Origin: Gordionus sp. m RMFG-2023
Taxonomy: Eukaryota > Nematomorpha > Gordioida > Chordodea > Parachordodidae
Assembly (NCBI RefSeq): GCF_954871325.1
Contig: NC_088777.1
Location: 9,959,366 to 10,023,365, forward strand
Direction: 5' to 3'
DNA length: 64,000 nucleotides
Below are positions 24,901 through 36,900 of this stretch, piece after piece; positions within the stretch are counted from its first letter, which is position 1; every line of letters begins with the position of its first letter. The notes under the pieces are model-generated. The model saw only the letters and a program-made list of their open reading frames with translations. It had not been told where the DNA came from and did no database searches. Position numbers and translations under genes: made by a program.

Positions 24901-27900
24901 ATAATATTGCTAAAATACTTCTGAAAAATTTACAAATTATCCCCCCAGCCCCTTACTTTTGTAGTTACATTAATAAATATGTATATATATAATATAACTA
25001 TTTAAATGTCAAATAAGATTTTTCTTTTTAAATTAATATAACCTGTGATCCTATTTCCCCGTTGAGGTATTGCTTAGTCAGCACGTACACAAATATGTTT
25101 CCACTAGAAAAATCATGGCACCAATTTTGGTCTAGTGTAAGTTTTCCCAATGCCTTCACCGAAATATAATTTACATTTAATGGGTTTTTAAGATTTAATC
25201 ATTATAGAACCTAATTTTCCAAGTTCATGCAAATTTGTTTAAAAAAAAGAAGAATTTACTAAACGATTAAGATCAAGGTTATGAAAATTAATATTACTAT
25301 TATTATTTCTGAAATAGTCAACCAAAATATTATTCAATTTAAAACGGTTTAGAATGTGTTAAAGGAAAATTACCAATGATTTGTGATAGTTTTGAATATG
25401 CATTATGCTGTCCGTAATTTTACTAGGATTCTGTACACCATTCATGAGCAAATTTTGGGTTGACATATCTGAAAACGATTCCCTTTTGAAAATTATGGTC
25501 AACATATCTTTACCCTTCGAAATCTCGTAATTATTAAAGTAATCAGCGCTTTTAGAATCAATTTCGGGAGTATTCAAACCTATAAGAGATAATCTAGGCA
25601 ATTTTTTTAAAAAAAATATAAAACATGCACAATATGGGCTTTGACAACAATAAAATAGATCCGAAATAAGGTATTTATTTAAAAATTTATCTTATATATT
25701 TATTATAAGCATGGTTAATACTTACATTTAACTCATCAAAATATATGTATAAGAAATATCCTTTAAATTTAAGTTACTACATTAAAATAAATCGAACAAG
25801 ATTGTCACTTTGTTTATTAGTTATTTAACTATTTATTTATATCAGAAATCCAATCTATATAATCAAATCGATTTACATATTATCAAAAGTTGTCTAATTA
25901 ATATTGTAATAAATAGCTTTCTATTAACACGGTAACAACTGAAATAAATAATAATAATAATATAACCCCATAAATAATTATTTGACGATAACTTTAAACA
26001 TGAATGATAATTTAAATAAACATCATGTTATATTTGTTATTAGTGAAAAAAAAATTAGCTGCATAACTTAACTTAATCAATTCCTTTTCAAATTATCTTA
26101 TTCATGTGAAAGTTCTTTTTCTTTGATCATTCATCGTTAGATAATATTTTATTCCAATATATTTTTTAAAATTGTCAAAATGACTTATTCGAAATAAGTT
26201 TTATAATTGTATTAACTTTATTTTCGAACCTTAATTTTTAAAAAATAATTATAGTCTGCTATAATCAACTGTTTTTAATACATACCCTAATACAACAATT
26301 TAGTATAATAATAACGATAAAGATATCGTAAGCTATATTTATTTTTAAAGTATACCTGTATAAAACTTCGCAATGATGACTATCATCCGTATCTAAGGTA
26401 TTTATGTGTTTAGGAGGCATAAAATTTTGCTTTTGCATCCAAAGTATACCTCCAACTGATGATGGTAGTGTGTAAGCGGCCAAACTATTTACGTTATTAC
26501 TACTGAGTACGATAGGAAATGCTTGTAATAGCATAATAATAAGATTTTTTAAAAAATTGTAATCCTTCAATAAGATAATAATGAGAGTTTAGAGAGTTCT
26601 AATATTTCAAATGCATTTTTCCATTTATAAACGCTAACTATAGTTACTTTGAAATGGATCGGAAGGAAAATGGATTATTTTTATAGGGCCTGATAATAAG
26701 TTATTGCCGTTTGAATCATCGGCCCTCGCGTAAAAGTCTTTGTGTATCAATAAATGCATCACGGTCATAGACGAGATATAAAATGAGCCCTATATTTTTA
26801 TTTTTTATGTGATATATATACACACATTTTTAATAGTGTATTTTTAAAAAAGCTATAACTTTAACTGTTATATAGTTAAATTAAATATTAATAAATAATT
26901 CGTTGTTACCCATATGACTAAGTATACTTTTTAGGAAAAATATAACTCTAGCTTGTTAAATTTAAGCTTTATAACTAGAAGAGGTTGACTCTATTGGCGG
27001 CTTTAAAAAAAAATTGAATTACTCAAGTTTGCTTATTTTTACAGTATGGATTATGTAGATAGAATATCATATATTTCTTTTACTTTATTGTTTTCGGGGT
27101 CCGCGTGATTATATTCCATCTCGGCGATTATTCTCTTATTTTTTTTGGAACCACTTCTAAGAGTTTTAGCTTTTGCGTTATTTGGATATTTGTAATTTGA
27201 TCTAGCCAAATTTTTTCGCCTGTGATTGTATGGCATGATCGATACTGTCTTGATTATCGCTTCTTTATTATTGCCATTAGAAACTTGGATCTATTTTTTT
27301 TATTTTTGAATATATAGTAGAAACTTTTTTCTCTCTAAATTTTCATTACAAGATATTGATTTATAAACATGTGTGAATTGCTTAATCAAAAAAATAGTGA
27401 AGGTCAAAGGTCTGGTTTTTTGAATCGATCCATACGATTTTTTCTTTGGAATGGGTTCCATAGTTTGGTCTTTACAATCAGTCTTCGGTTCGGGTGGACC
27501 GATAGAAAAAATTATATTATCTATTTATAATTATCAAATTTTATTTAAAGATTAAAATCAACGATTATTTTTTAAAGTATGAGTATTTTCTATGAATTTC
27601 AACTAACTTTATAATCTAGTTTGCCGTTTTCATTAAGTTTCATCAGTATATAACCAGCCATGCCTGTGTGAGTCATAGGATATGCATCGTAACCAGTTAA
27701 AGAAGCGTATAAGGCTAATTAACAAATAAATTGCATATAAAAAATTTTTTTCCTCAATATATTTGTATGCAGCGCTGCAACCTTATGATGATATATGTAG
27801 AAATAAATCTGAAATCCTGTGAAGCAGGTGTGGCTCGGAAGGTAATGGACCTGCGCCCAAACCAGCAAGATATTTCGGCCCGGGTTCAATTGCTAACTTG

Positions 27901-30900
27901 GGACAATTTTTTTTACAAAAAATAACTTCCCGGAGCTGGTAGTTTAGGGGAGGGGGTAGTGGTTACAGAGGTTAGGTTTGTATCTAAAAAAATGGGTGCA
28001 AGTTTTATTTTTTAAATTGGGCGTCAATTAGTAAAAAAATTTGTTATCACTTATAGCAATATTCTTAGAATTACATAGAATTCTTAGAATTATATAGAAT
28101 TCTTAGAATTATGAATTCTTAGAATTACATAGTTTTCTTAGAATTACATAGACATAGAATTCTTAGAATTACATAGAATTCTTAAAATTACATAGAATTC
28201 TTAGAATTACATAGAATTCTTAGAATTACATAGAATTCTTAGAATTATATAGAATTCTTAGAATTATGAATTCTTAGAATTACATAGTTTTCTTAGAATT
28301 ACATAGACATAGAATTCTTAGAATTACATAGAATTCTTAAAATTACATAGAATTCTTAGAATTACATAGAATTCTTAGAATTACATAGAATTCTTAGAAT
28401 TACATAGAATTCTTAGAATTACATAGAATTCTTAGAATTACATAGAATTCTTAGAATTACATAGAATTCTTAGAATTACATAGAATTCTTAGAATTACAT
28501 AGAATTCTTAGAATTACATAGAATTCTTAGAATTACATAGAATTCTTAGAATTACATAGAATTCTTAGAATTACATAGAATTCTTAGAATTACATAGAAT
28601 TCTTAGAATTACATAGAATTCTTAGAATTACATAGAATACTTAGAATTGAATTCTTAGAATTACTTAGAATTCTTAGAATTACATAGAATTCTTAGAATT
28701 ACATAGAATTCTTAGAATTACATAGAATTCTTAGAACTACATAGAATTTTTAGAAATTACATAGAATTCTTATTATTCATACCAGAACAAGTTGTTTTCA
28801 CAAATATAATTCCATTTAATTGAAATGGTCCAAAGGGCCCCTTTATTTCGACGACTATTTTGACATTTCCGCTAAGTATTAATCCCATAGTTGTTCTTGG
28901 GATGGAAGGCCAACTACTAGCAAATTCTCCGCTCTAATAGGTATTAAGAAAAATTATTAAATATGGAGCGTATAAATAAAATTTAAAATAGACTTCTTAT
29001 ATGTCCAAAATTTGAAAAATTTCACAAATTTAATTTGAAAAAATTTATATAATAGTCTTAAAAAATGATAGAAAAATATTTTGGAATTAAAAACTTATTT
29101 ACTTTCTGTTGTACTTTACATATATTTTATTTGATAAAGTGATTTATTTTAACATATGTATTAAAATCGAAAAAGCGGATTGATTTTATTTATTATATTT
29201 AAAAAAAATTGTATAGATCATTTTATCATTCGTGATCTTTTTATAATTAAATATATTTTAAAAACAATGAAAAGAGTATCATAGTAAATTATTTAAAGAA
29301 TATCACCATCAGCGGCGAAACTCATAAATTTAGAATAAAATATCCTTCTTGGTTTTCTTATCTATTAGTTTTCAAAATTACAAATCATTAAGTTTTGGAC
29401 GCACCTTTAATTACAATAGTTCTTAAAATATAGTCTTTCTTCCTTCCTTCCTTCCTTTATTCATTCTCTCGAAAAACATATTTATCCAATATTTTACTTT
29501 CATATTAATGTATCCCGTGATATGTTTGAAAGGGATCATAGGGATCCCTGAACCAAAATTCTTGTGCCATACAAATCGAATGGTTATTTCTCTGAAATCT
29601 CGCTCATCGTAAACATTGACTGGTCATTTGTTCAACGATTAACAAAATAATAAGTCATAATTATGTAGAGCTACATTTAAAACACTTAATAATAATAATA
29701 ATTTTTTTCTCTAAAAATTTAATGTATAATGTTAATCGATAAGAAGAAAAACCATCCTATCTTTGAAAAAAAAAGTATTATAAGTAGAAATGTACTATGA
29801 TTCTATTGGAGATGATGCTTTACTATGCAAATAGAAAAGAGTAATAATTATTCTTTAGATTAAAATTTTTATAAAAGTTTTGAACTAACCTATGATTGGA
29901 CGTTGGTTGTCTTTAAGAATGAAGAGAAAATCAAGTGTATCATGATCGTAATATCCTTTGGTAAATATGACCAAACCAGCTCGGCTTTTATAGTCGCCAT
30001 TTGAGGAGTCGTACATTCGGTTATCCGAGTTTGTAGGAGTTAAAATAGAAGAAAATGATTCTGTTTCAAATTAGTTTGTTTATAATTTTTATTAAAAAAA
30101 ATTATCATACGAAACTTTGTAAAAAAAGATACAAACAAAAAATATTTATTTTTCATGTTTATATACCAGTTTGAATGAATCTATGATCTTGGATGACACC
30201 GGATAACGTTGAAATAATAGTACTGGAAATGCTAAGATTGGCGTTTTGGTTTGCATAGGAAGCGAATGGAATATGAGATAAGGATATCTTTATTTTGCCA
30301 TTAATCATATCATTTCTACTGGCAATAAACTCTTCGAAATTGTAAACACTGAAACATATCTGACGATAAAGAAATAAATAAAGATGTATAATGGAAGAAT
30401 ATTACCAGAAAAATGAAACTTTGAATAAAATTTAAAGCAACTTATAAAAAAACAGATCAAAAATAATATGGAAACCTTGATATAAATGTACTCTCCGTCA
30501 AAATTCTTATAAAGGCGTTGAACGGGCATTTCGTATAACAGAGTGTTTGTCAGAGTATCGTAAAATGAAATATTTGACGGGTTTTCTAGACTAATAATAT
30601 CAAATTAAAATTAATATATTAAGAAAAAAAATTAAAAGGTTATCTAAACCTATGTGGCTTACTTCGATTTACCTTCTTTCTTTCCCCCTCTCTCTCTATC
30701 TCGGAACGTCCCAAAAGTCATATTTTTAAAAAATAATGGAATGGGAAAATTATTTAAAAAAACTAGAATATTGGAGCTGAAAGGCACCAGGAGCTTAATT
30801 GAATCTTAAAGGTACTTAATAAAATATTTTTAATTTTAAGTTCGGGGTCCTTGATTATAATATAATATTTAAATTGATACCCGACAGTTTTGATAGTGAG

Positions 30901-33900
30901 ATACAAGATTTGCCTCTCAATATACGCGTAAACTCTGGCTGAAACCGGATTTAGATATTGACCTTCTACTGCAATCTGACCATAATATTTGTTTAAATTA
31001 TCTGGGATCAGCAGGCTGTACAGTTCTTCATTTTTTTCCCCCGATAAATTATATAATTAATGATCTAGTGAGTAGTGAATTAAAATATTAACATTATCTA
31101 AAATCTAGTTCTATTATTATACAGGATTGGTGTAATTGTACTGCGGTGAAAATAAAATATTCGAACAATACGATAATAATAATAATATTATTTTGGCAGA
31201 CAAATTATTTTTAATATATTATTATTATTATACCAGTTATATCATTGTCATTTTTGCCATAGTTCGAAGCTTGGTCTGATTGAAATCGATTACTTTCTTC
31301 CATGGTATTTATTTTGGAATCCGTTTTATCAAATGTTTTACCATCTTTTATCAAAAAATATGGGGAAAATTTTAAAAAAATAATTATAATTTTAAAAAGG
31401 AATCCTGTTGTCATATGAAATGGTGCTATTCTATTCAATGGCATAGAGACAAAGTGGAAATATTCTCTTTGAACTCTTTACCCTCTATTTAATCAGAAAA
31501 TGCAATTTCTTTTAAAAAAAATCCCTCACTAAAACCCTTTTTATGCCATAGTCCGGCCCAAAGATATTTTATGAAAATCTTGTTGAATAAACAAATTTAT
31601 TTTTTTAATTTTCTTTTTAAATATAAATTGGATTGCTCGGGCTTAAAACAAACTTCAAAAACCAAAAAAAATACTCTTCTTTTAATTAAAAGAAAATGAT
31701 AATTAGGATGTCTTCGGAATTCAATCTAGGGCAAAAATATCACGTGGTTCGTATAGCCACCTTAATGGTGATCAAGAGTAAAAACTTGGGATAATAATAC
31801 ATGAAGATGTGTTATTATTATTTTTATTATTTTCGAAATAAAATATCCTTGAAATCAATTCTGTTAATTATTCGAGCCAGATTTGTGATTTTTATTTCTT
31901 AAGATTACGGAATAGATTTACAAAAATTCTTTTTATTGGGTTTCTATAAAATTATTTTAATATTCTTTTTTATATATATTTATTAGTTAATGTAGTATAG
32001 TAATGATTAATTACCCCGCTTTAAAATGAAATCCAAATCGCTAAAAATTGTGAATCTCGCTTATTATTCCTAGAAAAGTTTTAAAGTAAATCTGAAAAAT
32101 CAAATAGGAAGCAATGATAATATTTCCTTCATTTTTATCGATTTTTTATCCCTAGCATCTCTTAATATTAATTTTAGATTTACTTAAAAAATTTTCTATG
32201 ATTTCCAATTATTAGAGATTTTTGTTTTAGCGATTTAGAACGGGACCCGAAATTAGGACCAAAAAAGATATTTGTTTTTAATAAGATCTTTTCGGTCAAG
32301 AAGTTTATAAAAAAAATTGCGATATAATAATTCTTGGAAACTTTGTTTATATTGTCGTTAATATAAGGAGTTCCTTAAAAAAAATATAATATAAAACTAT
32401 TTATTTTAGCATTCCATTAATAAGTTTGATGATAATCTATTTTATTAAAATAACTATAACTACTAACTTATATTTTTAAAAATTATACTAAACTTAAAAT
32501 ATCGAATTCTTATTTGTATATAGAATGGGATCCAAATAATTAGCTAAAATTTTATTTAAAAAAAATATATAGATTCCATATCCTAATCAATGATGTATAT
32601 TACTAGATTGGTTATTCATTCATTAATTGTATCTTAAAAGTATCCATATATAGGAGTCATTTGTAGTGCCATTTTGGGGATTGCATGTCGGTTAAATGGC
32701 ATTAATGTGCATTCATATAGTGATAAATAAAGATAATTAATCGACATGTAAACCACAAAAGGACATTTCAACTGACTCCTGTGTATGAGCACCTTCAATT
32801 AATGCATCACCAATCTAATAGTATATATGCATCATTGGTTCCAATATGTAATATTGTTAAAGCCCGATATTTTAGTCAAAACGATATTATGTAAGACTGA
32901 AGATTTTACTCATAGGTGGCAGAAAGGTTTAATTATCGGGCTTACATAATATTATTTACCAAAATTTTATCGGGGAGTTTTTAAAAATCGACCCAAATCG
33001 GGCTTTTTAACAAAACTACCAATACAATAATACAATATTTAAATAAATATACCTTTAAGATTACTAAAAAAAAATTTAGACGTTATGTGGTGTTTCTCTT
33101 TACTTCCGTTTTTCTAGGGTATTTAAAATAATTTTAATTGTTTTTGATCGTAAAATATTCGTAAATTAATTAAAACAAATATTTTAAAATTTATTTAAAA
33201 TGTAATCATGTCTGATTAAAGCGGCATCTTTCAGGACAACATTAAGCTGTGGGTTTTTTATTTGTATAAACAATTCAAATTTATGGGTTTACACAGATTA
33301 ATTTAAGTTATTAATTTGTATTATTAGGTTAACATATTTTTTATAAAATAACATTTTTTATGAATCTAGCATTATATAGCGAAGAAGAAAAGATAATATT
33401 GCGAAATTATGAATCAAATTTTTGTCAAATTTTATGGTGGTATTTTGAATTTTAGAGACACGTTGACAAAATATGTCATATTGTAATATTGTAATTTTTG
33501 ATATAACTTATACATAATAATTATGAATAAGATATAAAATTAAAAGATATCGTGATGTTATAATTTAATGTCTTAATTCAGTCCAAAACATTTTATTGGA
33601 ATATACCTTAAGGGGGGTAAAAAAGACATTATATTATAGTATATTATCTTAATAAAATTTATGAATAATTTTATTATGAATAAAAAGAGATTTTGATATT
33701 ATAATTACATACAGATTGCCAATATTAATTACTATAAATTAACTTTCGACAAAAGGTTTTAAAAAAAAGTTTAACATTTCTTTTTTAGTTTTTACTATAT
33801 TATTATAATGCTATATCATTTTCGTAGTTTCAAATTAGTTTTATTTAATATAATTATCTATACAAAAAAAAATTGAATATGATTGACAATTATTACGTGA

Positions 33901-36900
33901 GATGATAGACAATATCTTATCAGTAAAAACGAAATTCTATTTTTAATATAATTAAAGACAGGGGAGACTGGGACACAATCGAAACAGATTTTTGCTAAAA
34001 TGTCTAATAATTAAGAAACACTGAGTAAAATGGCGAGTGCTAGTTCCGGTTCAGACCACTCCAGAACCCAAAAAAATTTAAAAAAGTTATCAGCTGTATT
34101 TGTTATTTTACATGCCAAATGGTCGGTCCAATCAAATAACTGTAAAGTTCGTTAACTTTTTTTTAACCTAAAATTACATTTATATTTATGTATGATAAAT
34201 GCAATATTTTTTTTTATATTTTAATTTTCATGGAAACGAAAAACAAAATGGAGCTCTTTAGAACATAACAGGAGGTGAGCTGAAACAGGAGCCAGGAAAC
34301 ATTGAAACACTTGAAAAGTTTTGATTTTTAACACACGAGTACATATAAATTTTAGACAAAAAAAATTTTTTTGAAAATATAAATCGTAAATTTACAAAGT
34401 CTTCCAACAAATAACCAGCATCTCATTTTTTCTAAAAAATTGCGAAAAAATAGTTCACGGAAAATTATCGATTATTTTATTACATCATGCTCTTTCATGA
34501 TATAAAATATAATGGTTAAAGTGATAGTAGAGGATTCAAGTTAAGATCACGTTTGTATCGGGGATCCAAACAGTGACGAATATAAGTTAGGTTTCGGTTC
34601 AAATAAAAATAAAGGTCCATGGTTCAGATTCGGTTAGTAAAAAATAATAATATAGGTTCCGTTTAAACCTCTAAAAACCGGTTTAAACCTGATGGTATAA
34701 AACTTATGGAAATTGTGTAAAGAGAATTACATTTTTTTTAAAAAAAACCCAGTTTAGTTTCGGGTCATAAAATGTTTAACGGTTTAAGTTAGGTTCTCTA
34801 AATATTAACTGTCAATAATGGTTTAACGGTTCGGTTATTAAGTTATCCCTTTATTTGACATGCCTAAATAATTATGCGGATGAACCTCAGTTAAGTTTGA
34901 GAAATATAAACGAAAAATAATATTTTGCTCAAATATAAGGAGGGTATAAAACCAACAAAGCAATACGAGCACGAAATGAATAAAATTAAAAATAATATCA
35001 TTTTTTTAATAAGATATCTGTTGTTTCTCATGCCTTTTTTTTTCTGTAAAAGGTAGGGACCCGGAGTGAATCGGAATGAACCGCGAAACCGTTAAAAACC
35101 TTTATAAATATCTGAACCTTAACCGAACCGATATAATTATTTTTCGAAGGAGTAAAAATAACCTTTATAAAAAGGTTAAACCACCTAAAATAAAAATAAC
35201 TTTCCATTCTTTTCCTTGTTATGTATTACAATTTTTCCAAATCTACGTCGTTATTTATAATTATTAAATAATCAAAATATTTGTTTAATGTCCATAAGAA
35301 TTATCTATTAATATTTTTTTACTATGACTTAAATTTATCCACATTCTTTTAACTGCTTCATATAGTATTAGAGCATTCCTATCTTCTATATTTTAATATG
35401 CAAAATATCTAAATAACCAATTTTTGATTTAGTTGCACTTATTAAATTATTTAAATATCATTAGTTTTTATATACTGGGCATCATATAAATTTGAATATC
35501 CAGAATTATATAAACTTGCTCATTTAGTACTTGCGGTTCTCGCAACACAAATTTCTGTTGAAAGGGCTTTTTTGGGGCTAAAATTTGTGTTATCATCTCA
35601 ACGAACAAATATGAATCCACTTATATTAGAAAATATATTACTTACACGTTCAAATAATATATTTATAAATGAGTTCAGATTTTTATAAAAAAATTTTATA
35701 TATTATTCTTAGATACTTATAATAAACTAATTCTATTTTACAAAAAATAATATTAAGTGATGGCAAAAATTTTATCAAATAATGTTCATAATTTAAATCA
35801 TTATACGATAATGTTGCTTAGATAAAAATTAATTTTAAAAATAATTTCTAACCATAATGAACCTTCATAAACCTTTACATTTAGCTAAACCGAACCGAAG
35901 ATTTATAAATTTTTTCTTAAGAACCGTAACTATTATATTATTTTCATACTGAACCGTTATAAATGAAGGGTAGGGCCCCTGATAAAAGGTAATAAATTTT
36001 TTTTTAAAAAAAGTGATATGTTATAATATATCTTTTTCTCAATTTTATATGTTTTTCAGAATTTGGGGTGAGGGGGGGGGGGTATACTACAGATTAAATC
36101 ATGGCCAGCGGGCTGAAATAGTACAAATGTAAGGGATTTTTTTTAAATCTTGTTTTATTAAAATATTAGATAGCGTTGTAATTTTATCTTTATATATATA
36201 TATATAATTGTTCTCTCTATGAGTCTGTGGCCTAGTGAGTGCACATATCACTAATAGGATAGCTCTGGGTTCGAATTCAGAAATGATCACGTTTTTTCAA
36301 GGCCAACTAGTTTCTTAGGGCATGAAATATAGAATATCGGAAGCGACCATATGATTCATTGAATTAAATAAAATTTGGTCGTCATTTAGCAAATCGCAAT
36401 ATGCAGACCAACGTTAAACATCATTTCCTATAAATTTCGGGCTATTTTTTAAAATATTACACATATATATTGCCTGGTTACGCATTATAAATCATTTAGA
36501 AATCAAAAAATCACTTGTAATAGAATGAATTTGCTCGCTGCTTTTGCTGACCGAATACGAGGGCTTAAAATTAGCATCGGAATTGAGTAAGGACTTTAAA
36601 GACGGGAAGAATGAAGAATCTTTCCTCGACCAATGATCTTTGAGGGAATAATATTTAGCGGGAAAGAAAAACGATGTATTTAGCCTATTGTCTACTGGCG
36701 AGCCATGGTAGAAAAAATATTGGGAGGGGCATATTTTGCAACATTTTCCGGGAAGTTTAACAGGAGCTCGGCAATACACTTTGGCGCAGGTGTCCTTAAA
36801 ATTGTGACATTTTATGACGGTCGGTAGAATGGAGCGTTTCTCAAAAACAGGATTCTTGATATAATAAAAAAATAATAATCTTGCGTTTTCTAGGATAAAA

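Larger units (their letters stand above)
31345..36514. other. Chordin intron 3 (5.2 kb), mobile-element rich
   Basis: This is the longest chordin intron, between the CR1-linker exon and the exon leading into the CHRD repeats. It contains a 250-bp MITE (32588-32837), an old hAT-related inverted fragment (about 32862-33015), a terminus at 33961, hAT-like subterminal sequence at 34550-34860, a hAT with target duplication (35055-35982) and a tRNA-derived SINE (36221-36285). No host exon was recognised inside. Confidence 0.6.

Noticed and set aside
27051-27236. Stand-alone small protein of 61 residues on the minus strand
   Set aside because: It is chordin exon 12 (27248-27084) read past its donor.
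27825-27905. Functional tRNA gene
   Set aside because: Only A- and B-box-like motifs are present, with no clean cloverleaf.
28061-28770. CRISPR-like regular repeat array
   Set aside because: The 19-base units are directly contiguous without spacers, in a eukaryotic intron; this is a satellite.
36228-36285. Functional tRNA gene
   Set aside because: Promoter boxes are present but acceptor and anticodon stems do not pair convincingly; a SINE or pseudogene is more likely.
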